A stretch of 64,000 nucleotides of DNA from Planctomycetales bacterium 71-10 (GTDB lineage Bacteria > Planctomycetota > Planctomycetia > Isosphaerales > Isosphaeraceae): positions 1 through 64,000 of the forward strand of contig MKTT01000078.1 in the NCBI GenBank assembly GCA_001898385.1, read 5' to 3'. Positions within the stretch are counted from its first letter, which is position 1, and each line of letters begins with the position of its first letter. The notes below the pieces were generated by a model. The model saw only the letters and a program-made list of their open reading frames with translations, did no database searches and was not told the DNA's origin. Shown here in pieces: positions 8,649 to 18,003 of the stretch. The position numbers and the translations under genes were made by a program.

Positions 8649-9197
8649 ATGTCCGCGAACGGGCCCGGTTCGCCGCGTCGGCCGCCCCTCGTCCGTCGGC
8701 TCTGGTTTTGGGCGGCCCTCGCCCTGGCGGCGGTCGTCTGCCTCGGGCCGTCTCCCACGTCGCGCCGTCCCTCGACCTGCGTCGAGTGCCGGATGGATCG
8801 GACGGAGTGGCGGTGCCTCGGCTGGGCGTGGACGTCCGAGGAGGCGACGGACCTGAGCCTCTGGTATCAGGGCGAGGTCGACCCGGGGCATTCGCACACC
8901 TGGGTCCCGCGCGGACGCTGCGAACGTATCGGGATCCCCGGGCTCTACAGCGGCTTCGCCTGCTCCATGGGCCATCGGGTCGCCGGCCTCTCCCGGCACT
9001 TCCAGCGCGAGATCTACGAGCACTTCGACGACCCCCGGGAGGCCGGCCGGCTCTTCGCGAGCCTCGCGTCCTGGGACGACGATGCGAATGCTCGCTTCAA
9101 TTCGGTGGTGGAATGGGCCCTGGAGGATTATCCTCGGCCCTGGCCTGTCTGGCTGGCGGAGCACCGCCGGCCGGATGACGATAAGGCGTCCCCGTGA
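8649..9197 (+). CDS. hypothetical membrane-anchored protein
   Basis: The 182-residue protein has a basic N-terminus, a single hydrophobic segment (RLWFWAALALAAVVCLG, about 20-36) and a soluble, aromatic-rich remainder with several Cys residues (STCVECRMDRTEWRCLGWAW). I do not recognise a family. The longer open frame upstream lacks a ribosome binding site, whereas GGAGGG lies just before ATG 8649. Gene ends converge with the next gene at a six-base gap. The product is probably inner-membrane anchored with the Cys-containing domain outside the cytoplasm. Confidence 0.6.
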   Translation: MSANGPGSPRRPPLVRRLWFWAALALAAVVCLGPSPTSRRPSTCVECRMDRTEWRCLGWAWTSEEATDLSLWYQGEVDPGHSHTWVPRGRCERIGIPGLYSGFACSMGHRVAGLSRHFQREIYEHFDDPREAGRLFASLASWDDDANARFNSVVEWALEDYPRPWPVWLAEHRRPDDDKASP

Positions 9198-9203
9198 GTC
9201 GGG

Positions 9204-10517
9204 TCACTTCAGTCGTATGTCGAAGTAGTAATAGGTGCGCCCCGACGGCAACAGGCAGTCGACCACGTCGTCCCGGATCGAGCCGTTCCGCGGGCACGAG
9301 ATCGCCAGGCCGGCGTAGGTCGGCGTGATCGCGTCGCCGAGGCGCTTCTCGGCCAGCAGCTCGTAGCGCAGGCCCTCGGCGTCGACGGCGCCCCAGACCT
9401 GGACCCGCGCGGGCTGGGCGTAGGGGACGGCCGCGATGCCATGCCGCCCGGCGGTCGACTGGAACATGCGCATCGACGCCGAATCCTGGAAGGGGAGGAG
9501 GTCATTCGATGTGACCGGGCCGTCCGCGCCCAGGACGGCATGGCGGTTGAAGCCGCCCTTCGTCCGGTTGTTGTCGGTCGATCGGTAGAGGACGTGCAGG
9601 CGGCCTTGCGCGTCGAGGAAGGCGTCGCCGCCGAAATTGTTCTGCACGCTGGGGTAGAGCCCGGCCGTCTTGTCGTAGACGGCGGCCTCGATGTCGAAGG
9701 CGCGGTGGTCGGGGCGGGCGAGGTCCGGGATCTGGAACAGGCGCAGCTCGTCCCAGACGTACTTCGTGCCGGGGTCGCGGCCCGGGTCGGTCGGGGAGAC
9801 GCCGACGGCTTCGATCCGGACGTCGCGCTCCGAGACGATCGCGACGCCCCCGCGGCCGTCCGCGAAGCCGTAGTTGTAGCAGTGGCGATACGCCAGCTCG
9901 GCGACGACCGCCTCGTCCGCCCAGCGCCTCGCGGCGAGGTCGAACCGCACCCACGCGAAGTACCCGGGCGCGTCGCCGCCGCTGTAGAGGGCGTAGATCG
10001 CGCGACGGGGCGCGTCGAGGACCGCAGAGCCGTAGCCGAACGAGCTTCCGCGCCCGAACGGGACGGTCGTCCGATGCTCGGTCGTCGCGCCGGTGGATCG
10101 GTCGACGTGGTACGCGGCGAGCACGGCCCGCTCGCGCCCGTCGACGTACTCGGTCCCCGGCGCCACGACGTACACCTCCTGGTCGGCGTCGCAGACGACG
10201 TGGACGCTGTTGCTGCCGGAGAGCGTCGTGGGGAGGGACGCCAGGCGCTCGGGCCGGCCGTCGCGGATCCGGATCAGGTGGACGACCGCCTTCCCCCCCG
10301 CGTCCTTTCCCAGGAAGGCCGCATAGGCCCCGTGCGACGTGCGGACGATGCGGGCCTGCGTCCCGCCGTGGACCCCCTCGTCGCTCGCCGGGGCGTCGCA
10401 CGTCGCGCCCAGGTCGACCGGATCCGAGACGACGACCGGGGCCTGCTGGGCCGCGGCCGCGCAGGCGGCGAGCCAGAGGCCGAGCGGGACCGCCGCGAGC
10501 GAGGCGAATCTGGGCAT
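9204..10517 (-). CDS. secreted BNR/beta-propeller-like hypothetical protein
   Basis: The 437-residue protein has a signal peptide (SLAAVPLGLWLAACAAAAQQ) and a body with repeated blade-like strand patterns such as ARIVRTSHGAYAAFLGKD, DGRGGVAIVSERDVRIEAVG and DAQGRLHVLYRS. This is reminiscent of BNR or sialidase-type beta-propellers, where Asp-x-Gly turns close each blade. Catalytic residues of sialidases are not evident, so no reaction is proposed. It is convergent with the previous gene and divergent from the rmlB-like gene, with a 203-bp intergenic region between the latter two. Confidence 0.55.
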   Translation of the reverse strand: MPRFASLAAVPLGLWLAACAAAAQQAPVVVSDPVDLGATCDAPASDEGVHGGTQARIVRTSHGAYAAFLGKDAGGKAVVHLIRIRDGRPERLASLPTTLSGSNSVHVVCDADQEVYVVAPGTEYVDGRERAVLAAYHVDRSTGATTEHRTTVPFGRGSSFGYGSAVLDAPRRAIYALYSGGDAPGYFAWVRFDLAARRWADEAVVAELAYRHCYNYGFADGRGGVAIVSERDVRIEAVGVSPTDPGRDPGTKYVWDELRLFQIPDLARPDHRAFDIEAAVYDKTAGLYPSVQNNFGGDAFLDAQGRLHVLYRSTDNNRTKGGFNRHAVLGADGPVTSNDLLPFQDSASMRMFQSTAGRHGIAAVPYAQPARVQVWGAVDAEGLRYELLAEKRLGDAITPTYAGLAISCPRNGSIRDDVVDCLLPSGRTYYYFDIRLK

Positions 10518-10720
10518 GGGACGGGAGCCTCCTCAGACGCGAGCCAGGGACGCCGAGGCGCCCGATCCCGATGGTAACCCGTCGCGAGGCCCCGATGAAG
10601 GTCCCCCCGCGGGCGGCGTCGCGACGATCCGCCTTGCCGCCGAATCCCGGTCGCATTACCTTGGCGCGTGTGTATCGGACGGGACTTCGAAAATGCTCTA
10701 GGGATGGGGCAGGGACGACC

Positions 10721-11752
10721 ATGGCATCCTCGTACAAGCGGATCCTCGTGACGGGCGGCTGCGGGTTCATCGGGTCGAACTTCGTGCGGATGCAACTCCT
10801 GGAGCATCCCGAGGTTGAGATCACGAACCTGGACGCCCTGACCTACGCCGGCAACCCGGACAACCTGGCCGACCTGGCGGACGACCCGCGGTACACGTTC
10901 GTCCACGGCGACATCGCCGACCGCCCGGCCGTCTCCCGGCTGTTCGAGGCCGGGGGCTTCGACGCGGTGGTCCACTTCGCGGCCGAGAGCCACGTCGACC
11001 GCTCGATCACCGACGCCACGCCGTTCCTGCGCACCAACGTCATCGGCACCCAGACCCTGCTGGACGCCGCCCGCCACGCCCGCGTCCCGCGGTTCGTCCA
11101 CGTCTCCACCGACGAGGTCTACGGCACCCTCGGCCCGCACGACCCGGCGTTCACCGAGGAGACCCCGCTGGCCCCCAACAGCCCCTACTCCGCCAGCAAG
11201 GCCGGCTCCGACCTCCTCGCCCGCGCCGCGTTCCACACCCACGGGATGGACGTGGTCGTCACCCGCTGCTCGAACAACTACGGGCCGTACCAGTTCCCCG
11301 AGAAGCTCATCCCGCTGTTCATCACCAACGCCCTGGCCGACGTCCCCGTCCCGGTCTACGGCGACGGCATGCAGGTCCGCGACTGGATCCACGTCCTCGA
11401 CCACTGCCGGGGCGTCGACGCCGCCCTCCGCGGCGGCTCCGCGGGCGAGGTCTACAACTTCGGCGGGCTCAGCGAGCGGTTCAACATGGACGTCACCAAG
11501 GGGGTCCTCCGCCTGACCGGCAAGACCGAGGCCCTCATCAAGTACGTCACCGACCGCCCCGGCCACGACCGCCGCTACGCCGTCGACTGCTCCAAGTCCG
11601 AGCGCACGCTGGGCTGGAAGCCGACCGTCACCTTCGAACAGGGCCTGGCCGAGACCGTAGCCTGGTACAAGGCCAACGCCGCCTGGGTCGACCGGGTGAA
11701 GTCAGGCGAGTACCGCCAGGGCCCGCAAGGCGGCCGGCGCAAGGCCGGGTGA
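10721..11752 (+). CDS. rfbB: dTDP-glucose 4,6-dehydratase
   Basis: The enzyme converts dTDP-D-glucose to dTDP-4-keto-6-deoxyglucose, the entry step for dTDP-rhamnose and related deoxysugars. The 343-residue product is typical in length. It has the Rossmann motif TGGCGFIG, the catalytic T130-D131-E132 triad (STDEVYG) and Y156xxxK160 (PYSASK), as in extended short-chain dehydrogenases of the RmlB group. ATG 10721 is chosen because the residues before it do not align with the family. It is followed 46 bp downstream by another nucleotide-sugar enzyme on the same strand, suggesting a two-gene unit. No rmlA, rmlC or rmlD is seen here. Confidence 0.9.
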   Translation: MASSYKRILVTGGCGFIGSNFVRMQLLEHPEVEITNLDALTYAGNPDNLADLADDPRYTFVHGDIADRPAVSRLFEAGGFDAVVHFAAESHVDRSITDATPFLRTNVIGTQTLLDAARHARVPRFVHVSTDEVYGTLGPHDPAFTEETPLAPNSPYSASKAGSDLLARAAFHTHGMDVVVTRCSNNYGPYQFPEKLIPLFITNALADVPVPVYGDGMQVRDWIHVLDHCRGVDAALRGGSAGEVYNFGGLSERFNMDVTKGVLRLTGKTEALIKYVTDRPGHDRRYAVDCSKSERTLGWKPTVTFEQGLAETVAWYKANAAWVDRVKSGEYRQGPQGGRRKAG

Positions 11753-11798
11753 AGGCGCCAGGGCCACGCCCCGCCGTCGAGCTGAAAGGACCGCCGCC

Positions 11799-12767
11799 GT
11801 GCGAGCGTTCGTGACCGGGATCAGCGGCTTCGTCGGCGGGCACCTGGCGGAACATCTCCTGGAGCGCGGGGACCAGGTCGCGGGCGTCTCGGCCTCCGGC
11901 CGGTTCCCCGCCGGCCTCGCCCACCTGGCGCGCTCGGCCCGCATCGAGCCGCTCGACCTGGCCGACGCCGACCCGGGGGCGTTCGCCGACCTGATCCGCC
12001 GCAAGCGGCCCGAGGCCGTCTACCACCTGGCGGCCCAGTCCAACCCCCGGGCCAGCGTCGACGACCCCCGCGGGACGTGGGCGCTGAACCTCGGCGGGAC
12101 GCTGAACCTGCTGTCGGCCGTGAAGGACGCGGGACTCTCGCCGACGCCCCGCATCGTGCTGGTGGGCTCGGGCGTCTGCTACGGCGACCCGCCGCCCGAC
12201 CACATTCCGGTCTCCGAGTCCTGCCCGCTGCGGCCGAACGACCCGTACTCGTCCAGCAAGGCGGCGGCCGACCTGCTGGCGATCCAGATGCACCTGTCCG
12301 ACGGCCTGGACGTGGTGATCGCCCGGCCGTTCAACCACGCCGGCCCGAGGCAGTCGCCGCGCTACGTCCTGGCGAGCCTCGCCGCGCAGGTGGCGGAGGT
12401 CGAGGCCGGGCGGAAGGACGCCGTGGAGGTCGGCAACCTGGACGTCGTCCGCGACTACACCGACGTCCGCGACGTCGTCCGCGGCTACCGCCTGCTGGCC
12501 GAGGCCGGCACGCCCGGCGAGGTCTACAACCTGGGCACCGGCCGGGGCCTGAAGCTGGCCGACGCCCTGGACGCCTTCCGCGGCCTGGCGATCCGCCCCA
12601 TCGAGGTCCGCGTCGACCCGGCCCGCGTCCGGCCGGTGGACCTCCCCCGCCTCGTCGCCGACGCCTCCAAGCTCCGCGCGGCCGTCGGCTGGGAGCCCCG
12701 CATCCCGACCGAGCGGACCCTCGCCGACATGCTCGCCGACGCCCGCGCCCGCGTCGCCGCGGGCTGA
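11799..12767 (+). CDS. NAD-dependent epimerase/GDP-6-deoxymannose reductase-like
   Basis: The 322-residue extended short-chain dehydrogenase has the cofactor motif TGISGFVGGH at the N-terminus, the SGVCYG segment and the catalytic Y150SSSK154. Its sequence (NPRASVDDPRGTWALNLGGT, NHAGPRQSPRYVL, VRDYTDVRDVVRGY) most resembles GDP-6-deoxy-D-mannose reductase (Rmd) and GDP-mannose 4,6-dehydratase relatives, so it likely makes GDP-rhamnose or a related sugar. The start is GTG 11799, preceded by AAAGGA. With rfbB upstream it points to surface polysaccharide synthesis. The exact substrate cannot be settled from sequence alone. Confidence 0.8.
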   Translation: MRAFVTGISGFVGGHLAEHLLERGDQVAGVSASGRFPAGLAHLARSARIEPLDLADADPGAFADLIRRKRPEAVYHLAAQSNPRASVDDPRGTWALNLGGTLNLLSAVKDAGLSPTPRIVLVGSGVCYGDPPPDHIPVSESCPLRPNDPYSSSKAAADLLAIQMHLSDGLDVVIARPFNHAGPRQSPRYVLASLAAQVAEVEAGRKDAVEVGNLDVVRDYTDVRDVVRGYRLLAEAGTPGEVYNLGTGRGLKLADALDAFRGLAIRPIEVRVDPARVRPVDLPRLVADASKLRAAVGWEPRIPTERTLADMLADARARVAAG

Positions 12768-12894
12768 CCGCCGTCGCGGCGCGGGAAAAGCGTATCAAGC
12801 GGGGGCCCGGCGGCCATCCTACCACCGTAGCAAGTCGAGGGGCGTCGCCGCACGACGCCCGGTCTCGTCCGCCGCGGCCGAAGGATGCCGACCC

Positions 12895-15807
12895 ATGATC
12901 CGAGAGACCCCGCCCCTGCTCGCCCGGCTCCTCGACCGCGGCACCCCCGCCGCGCTGTCCGACGCCCAGCTCGCGGAGCGGTTCGCCGCGACCCGCGACC
13001 CGGAGGCGTTCGCGGCGATCGTGGAACGGCACGGCCCGCTGGTCCTGGCCACCTGCCGCGGCGTCCTGGGCGCCGACGCCGAAGACGCCTTCCAGGCCAC
13101 GTTCCTCGTCCTGATGAACCGGATCGGGACGTTCCCGGTGCGCGGGTCGCTGGCCGGCTGGCTGCACCGCGTCGCCCGCCGCATCGCGCGGGACGCCCGG
13201 CGGTCGCAGGCGCGCCGCCGCCTCCGCGAGGAGGCCGCCGGGGCGCGGCGAGGGCCCGGCCCGGACCCCGGCCCCGAGCGTTCGGAGCTGCTCGACGCGG
13301 TGCGCCGGGAGGTCGACCGGCTGCCGGAGCGATACCGGGCCCCGATCGTGCTCTGCGACCTGGAAGGGCTGACCCGCGAGGAGGCCGCCGCGGCGCTCGG
13401 CTGCCCCGCCGGGACGATCGGCGGCCGGCTCGCCCGCGCCCGCCGGAAGCTGCGCGAGGCCCTGGAACGCCGGGGCCTCGACCCGTCGTCCGCCCCGATC
13501 CCGATCGCCCCGGCGGCCTCGGCCGGCTGGAAGTTCGCGGTCGAGACGGCGTCGCGGTCGGCGGCCTCGCTGGCGGCGGGGGCCCGCCCGACGCCCGCGG
13601 CGATCGACCTCGCGGCGCAGGCGGCGGGGGCCTGGGCCCCGATCAAGCCGGCCCTCGCGCTGGCGACCGCCGCCTTCCTCGCCGGCGGCCTCCTCGCCGC
13701 CGCCGGCCCGAGCGGCCCCCCGCCCCGGCGGGCGGCCCCGGCGCCCGCACCCGGCCGGTCCCCCGAACCCCGGCCGCCCGTCGACCCGGACGACCCGGCC
13801 ACCGCCGGCCGGTACGCGGGCCGGGTCGTCGACCGCGAGGGCCGGCCGATCGCGGGGGCCCGGCTGTTCATCGCCCGCCGATCCTCCGGGTCGCCCGCCG
13901 CGGAGATCGGGCCCGTCCGCGGCCGGAGCGGGCCCGACGGGAGCTTCGAATTCGACGCCCCCGACCTGACCGTCGAGGCCGCCGACCTCCTCCCGAGGCG
14001 TCGGCAGGGGCTCCTCGTCGCCGCGGCCGACGGCTACGCCCCCGACTGGGACAACACCTGGGGCGAGGCCCGGTCCACGTTCCGCTCCCACTGGGATCCG
14101 ATCAAGGGCGCCGACCTCACGCTCCGCCTCGTCCCCGACGTCCCGATCCGAGGCCGGATCGTCGACCCCGACGGCCGTCCCGTCGCCGGCGCGCGGGTGC
14201 ATGCGGATACGCTCACCATCCCCGATCGCGACGACCTCGACGCCTACCTGAAGCAGGTGACGTCGGCCTTCGGCGGCTCCTGCCACATCCACGCGATCCG
14301 GCCCCGTCTCCTGCCCGGGGCGGTCGTCGAGGCGACCACCGACGCCGACGGCCGGTTCCGGCTCTCGGGCCTCGGCGGCGAGCGCATCGTCTCCATGACG
14401 GTCGCCGCCGCCGGCTTCGCCGAAGGCCGAGCGACCGCCGTCACCCGCGAGACGCCCGACGTCCCCTCCGTGGAACTCGACGGACGGGGCCAGCCGCTCC
14501 GCACGACCTACGGCGCGAGCTTCACGGCGAGCCTGGAGCCCGACCGCACGGTCGCGGTCTCGGGCGTCGTGATCGACCGCGACACCCGCGAGCCGCTCGC
14601 CGGCGTCCGGGTCGGCCGGGACAACTGGATGGAACGCCTGGCACCGGACGACGTCGTCACCGGCCCGGACGGCCGGTTCACGGTCCGCGGGGTCCGGCCC
14701 GAAGAACTCGACGCGGCCCCGCCCCCCTACGACCACCTTGAGGCCCCGGCCGGGCGAAAGTCGCTCCGGCTCGCCGCCGCGCCGGAGCCCGGCCGGCCCT
14801 ACCTGCCGGCCTCAATGCACGCCGACCGCCGCGACGGCCTGGTGATCGAGTGCTTGCGCGGGATCCCGTTCCGGCTGAAGGTCGTCGACGAGGAGGGCCG
14901 GCCGGTCGACGCCGAGGTCGAATCCCGCCCCGTCACGCCCAACCCCTGGCTCCGCGCCCAGCCTCCGGGGGCGGTCGCCGCCGACCACCGCCCCGCCGGC
15001 CGGGCCGTGAAGACCGCCCCCGGCGTCTACGAGGGGGTCGCGACCCCCGGCCCCGGGGCGCTCCTGGTGCAGACGCCGAGCGTCCGCGACCTCCGCCCGC
15101 CGTTCCTGAACCCCAAGGCGTTCTTCGCCCCCGGCAAGCTCGACTGGACCGATCCGGCCGACCGCATCTCCTACGGCGACCGCGGCCATCTGAATCTCGG
15201 CCACAACTGGCTCCGCCAGGAGGATTACGCGGCGATCGTGCTCGTGGATCCGCCCGCCGGCTCGGGCCCGCTGGAGCTGTCGGCGACCGTCGTCCGCGAC
15301 CGGCCCCGGCTCGTGAACCTCCTCGACCCGGAGGGACGCCCCCTCGTGGGCGTGGACGCCGACGGCCTGCTCGGCCACGCCGGCGTCCCGGAACCTCGCC
15401 TCCGCGCGGCGGTCGCCCGGATCACGAAGCTGGACCCGTCCCGCCCCCGCGTCGTCACCTTCCGCCACGAGGGCCGCAAGCTCGCCGGCTCCCTGCTCGC
15501 CCGGGGCGACGGCGACGCCCCCTACACCGTGACGCTCCGGCCCTGGGCGGCCGTGACCGGGCGGGTGGTCGACGCCCAGGGCCGGCCGACGACGATCGGC
15601 CCGAGGGCCGGGGACGACCCGGAGGTCGGCGCGTTCCCCATCGTCGAGGTCGACGCCGAGGGCCGATTTCGCATCGACCGCCTCGCCCCCGGCCTCCGCT
15701 ACGACGTCGAGGCGGCCGGCCAGGGCGTCGGCGTCGCGACGGACCTGATCCTGGCGCCCGGCGAGGTCCGGGACCTCGGCGACGTCCGCCTCGGCGGCGC
15801 ACGATGA
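12895..15807 (+). CDS. ECF sigma factor fused to membrane helix and carboxypeptidase-regulatory domains
   Basis: The 970-residue protein opens with sigma-70 region 2 (about 25-100, ADAEDAFQATFLVLMNRIG) and region 4 (about 130-185, LTREEAAAALGCPAGTIGGR). A hydrophobic segment at about 252-272 (LALATAAFLAGGLLAAAG) looks membrane-spanning. The C-terminal 700 residues hold at least five CarboxypepD_reg-like beta-sandwich repeats with the pattern GRVVDxxGRPxAGA, starting near residues 308, 420, 557, 660 and 887. This would place a sigma domain in the cytoplasm and a sensing or binding region outside, a one-protein signalling design. A second copy of the architecture is encoded at 46.2-48.3 kb. No anti-sigma gene is nearby. 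Confidence 0.8.
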   Translation: MIRETPPLLARLLDRGTPAALSDAQLAERFAATRDPEAFAAIVERHGPLVLATCRGVLGADAEDAFQATFLVLMNRIGTFPVRGSLAGWLHRVARRIARDARRSQARRRLREEAAGARRGPGPDPGPERSELLDAVRREVDRLPERYRAPIVLCDLEGLTREEAAAALGCPAGTIGGRLARARRKLREALERRGLDPSSAPIPIAPAASAGWKFAVETASRSAASLAAGARPTPAAIDLAAQAAGAWAPIKPALALATAAFLAGGLLAAAGPSGPPPRRAAPAPAPGRSPEPRPPVDPDDPATAGRYAGRVVDREGRPIAGARLFIARRSSGSPAAEIGPVRGRSGPDGSFEFDAPDLTVEAADLLPRRRQGLLVAAADGYAPDWDNTWGEARSTFRSHWDPIKGADLTLRLVPDVPIRGRIVDPDGRPVAGARVHADTLTIPDRDDLDAYLKQVTSAFGGSCHIHAIRPRLLPGAVVEATTDADGRFRLSGLGGERIVSMTVAAAGFAEGRATAVTRETPDVPSVELDGRGQPLRTTYGASFTASLEPDRTVAVSGVVIDRDTREPLAGVRVGRDNWMERLAPDDVVTGPDGRFTVRGVRPEELDAAPPPYDHLEAPAGRKSLRLAAAPEPGRPYLPASMHADRRDGLVIECLRGIPFRLKVVDEEGRPVDAEVESRPVTPNPWLRAQPPGAVAADHRPAGRAVKTAPGVYEGVATPGPGALLVQTPSVRDLRPPFLNPKAFFAPGKLDWTDPADRISYGDRGHLNLGHNWLRQEDYAAIVLVDPPAGSGPLELSATVVRDRPRLVNLLDPEGRPLVGVDADGLLGHAGVPEPRLRAAVARITKLDPSRPRVVTFRHEGRKLAGSLLARGDGDAPYTVTLRPWAAVTGRVVDAQGRPTTIGPRAGDDPEVGAFPIVEVDAEGRFRIDRLAPGLRYDVEAAGQGVGVATDLILAPGEVRDLGDVRLGGAR

Positions 15808-15916
15808 TCGGCGCCCCCGTCGCGCTTGTGGCGGGCCGGCCCCGATCTTAGGATGGTGGGGGCGGGCCGGCCGGCCCGCGGAGCCGCCTCGCGACGAGCC
15901 GAATACGGGGACGCCC

Positions 15917-17047
15917 ATGCGCAGACTGCTGGCGAGTCGGAAGTTGTGGACCGTCGCGATCGCCCTGGCGACGACCCTCGGGGCCGCGGCCCAGGACGCG
16001 AAGAAGCGGAACGCCCGCCCCCTGCGGAACCAGGGGGGGGCCCCCCTGAAGAAGGTCGAGCCCCGCGGCGGCGACCCGCTGGCCAGGGCCGCCGACCCCA
16101 AGGCCGCCGGGGCCCTGGGGACGTACCACTACACGTTCAAGCTCCGCTCGTTCGACAACACCCCGCTGGCGTCCTCCTACTATCCTTCCAAGCTCGGGGC
16201 CAACGCGCCCGTCGTGATCCTCGTCCACGAGAAGAACCGTTCGCGGAAGGATTTCGAGGATCCCGTCCTGGAGCTGAAGGGCCGCGGCCTGGCCGGGCAC
16301 CTCCAGTCCGAGGGCTACGCCGTCCTGACGATGGACCTCCGCGGCCAGGGCCAGAACCCGCGGCGGCAGGTCGGCGCGGACGAGCATGAGGCGATGGCCG
16401 ACGACCTCCAGGCCGCCTACCAGTTCATCCTGGACCGCCACAACCGCGGCGAGCTGAACGTCGGCAAGCTCGGCGCGGTGGGGCTCGGCGAGGGGGCGAA
16501 CCTGGCCGTGGCCTGGGCCTACCAGCCCGGCGCCGCCGTCTCCACCGAGGGCCGCGCCGGCGACCTCGCGGCCCTGGCCCTGGTCTCGCCCCAGGCCGAC
16601 GGCTCCGGCTACGTCCTCTCGCGCGTCGCGCCGCCGGTCGCGCTCCGCGTCCCCATGCTCCTCATGGCCGGCGCCAAGGACACCCCGTCGAAGGACGCCG
16701 TCGAGGCCGTCCGCAAGGATCTCGAACGCGGCCGGGCCAACAAGGTCGAGACTTTCCCGTCCTCGCTCCACGGCTACAAGCTCCTCCGCCTGGAGCCCAA
16801 GGCGGCCGACGCCCTGGTCAAGTATCTCGACGCCAACCTCAAGAACCGCCCCAACGAGTGGGAACCCCGCTACAACCAGGTCCCCGTCGCCTTCTCCGAC
16901 GTCCAGGTCGTCCACCCCCAGGCCGCCAAGGCCGCCGAGCCCAAGAAAGCCGCCGTCGAGAAGGCCGAGCCCAAGAAGGACGCCGAGCCCAAGAAGAAGG
17001 GCGCCGACGAGGGGGAGCCCGCGCCGAAATCCGAGAAATCCGAGTGA
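15917..17047 (+). CDS. secreted alpha/beta-hydrolase-fold protein lacking the nucleophile Ser
   Basis: The 376-residue protein has a signal peptide (about 1-25) and an alpha/beta-hydrolase fold: APVVILVHEKNRSRKDF, VLTMDLRGQGQNPR, the elbow GLGEG at 189-193, and a late VPMLLMAGAKD with D255, then H285 in SSLHGYK. The residue normally serving as nucleophile (Ser in GxSxG) is Glu192, so ordinary esterase chemistry is not expected although the Asp and His positions are kept. The C-terminal 50 residues are a Lys/Glu/Pro/Ala repeat (EPKK units), likely disordered. Dienelactone-hydrolase-like ancestry is inferred. The real role is unknown, perhaps binding rather than catalysis. Confidence 0.75.
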   Translation: MRRLLASRKLWTVAIALATTLGAAAQDAKKRNARPLRNQGGAPLKKVEPRGGDPLARAADPKAAGALGTYHYTFKLRSFDNTPLASSYYPSKLGANAPVVILVHEKNRSRKDFEDPVLELKGRGLAGHLQSEGYAVLTMDLRGQGQNPRRQVGADEHEAMADDLQAAYQFILDRHNRGELNVGKLGAVGLGEGANLAVAWAYQPGAAVSTEGRAGDLAALALVSPQADGSGYVLSRVAPPVALRVPMLLMAGAKDTPSKDAVEAVRKDLERGRANKVETFPSSLHGYKLLRLEPKAADALVKYLDANLKNRPNEWEPRYNQVPVAFSDVQVVHPQAAKAAEPKKAAVEKAEPKKDAEPKKKGADEGEPAPKSEKSE

Positions 17048-17130
17048 TCGGGGCTTCCCGGGCCGCCGCGCCGGGGCCACAATGAGCCTGGTTCTTACAA
17101 ATGTAGGAATACGGCGCGGGGGGCGGGACG

Positions 17131-17883
17131 ATGAGCATGTTCACCGAGGATCCGACGCTGCCGGTGGGGGCCCTGCTGATGGCGGCGGCCTGCTGCTTCG
17201 TGGCCCTGAGGGCGCGGCAGGAGGGGAAGTACCTGGCCTGGGGGGCGTCGGCGCTGGCCCTGGCGGGCGTGGTGCTGGCGGTGGAATGGTTCTGGGTGAC
17301 GGACGAGGAGCGGATCGAGGGGGTCGTCTACGACGTCCGCCGGGCCCTGCTGGCGTCCGACGCCCAGGGGATCCTGGCGCACCTGACGCCCGACGTCCAG
17401 TACGTTCAAGGGGGGTCTTCGGCCGGCTCGGAGGCGACCCGGGCGATGATCGCCAACGCCCTCTCCGGCGCGAAGTTCGACGTTGTGAGGATCCGAGAGA
17501 TGCAGGCCAGCGCCGGGCGGCGGACGCGGCGCGGGAGGGCCGAGTTCAAGGTGTTCGCCCGGGGGAGCCTCCAGGGGCCGCTAGGGTTCGGCGGGCTCGC
17601 GGGCGCGGCGGACTCGACGTGGTCCCTGGGCTTCGAGGAGACCAAGCCCGGGGTCTGGAAGATCAACCGCATCACGCCGATCTCGACCCCCATCATCCCC
17701 AGCCTGTTCGCCGGGGGGGCGGCCCCCCGGGGCCCCGCGACCGGCCCGTTCCCGGAGATGGACCCCTCGTTGCACGGCCCTATGGGCGACCACGGCCGCG
17801 GCGACATGCGCATGACCCGCAAGAGCCTGGCCCGCGAGCGGGAGCGTCAGCGCCAGCCCGGCCGCGTCATGCCGGTCCGATGA
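17131..17883 (+). CDS. membrane protein with SnoaL/NTF2-like domain
   Basis: The 250-residue product has two N-terminal hydrophobic segments (about 10-27, LPVGALLMAAACCFVALRA, and about 36-53, LAWGASALALAGVVLAVEWF). A region then follows resembling an NTF2/SnoaL-type cone: RIEGVVYDVRRALLASDAQG, LTPDVQYVQGG, and a closing WSLGFEETKPGVWKINRI. The C-terminus is Gly/Pro-rich and basic. NTF2-like folds bind small ligands or act as association domains. No catalytic residue is evident. The gene follows the hydrolase-like gene by 83 bp on the same strand. Confidence 0.6.
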   Translation: MSMFTEDPTLPVGALLMAAACCFVALRARQEGKYLAWGASALALAGVVLAVEWFWVTDEERIEGVVYDVRRALLASDAQGILAHLTPDVQYVQGGSSAGSEATRAMIANALSGAKFDVVRIREMQASAGRRTRRGRAEFKVFARGSLQGPLGFGGLAGAADSTWSLGFEETKPGVWKINRITPISTPIIPSLFAGGAAPRGPATGPFPEMDPSLHGPMGDHGRGDMRMTRKSLARERERQRQPGRVMPVR

Positions 17884-18003
17884 CCGGCCCCTCGCCGTCC
17901 CGGCCGCATGGGGCTTGCGTCACGGCCGCGGCCGCGGTGGAGTAGGGCGTCTTCCTCGGGCCGACGCGGCCCGAGCGCGCGTCGTGGTCGGGGGGCGGGG
18001 CCG

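Noticed and set aside
12331-14736. 801-codon minus-strand frame opposite the sigma-fusion gene
   Set aside because: No domain or signal. It is opposite a well-supported gene and has the composition expected of an antisense shadow.
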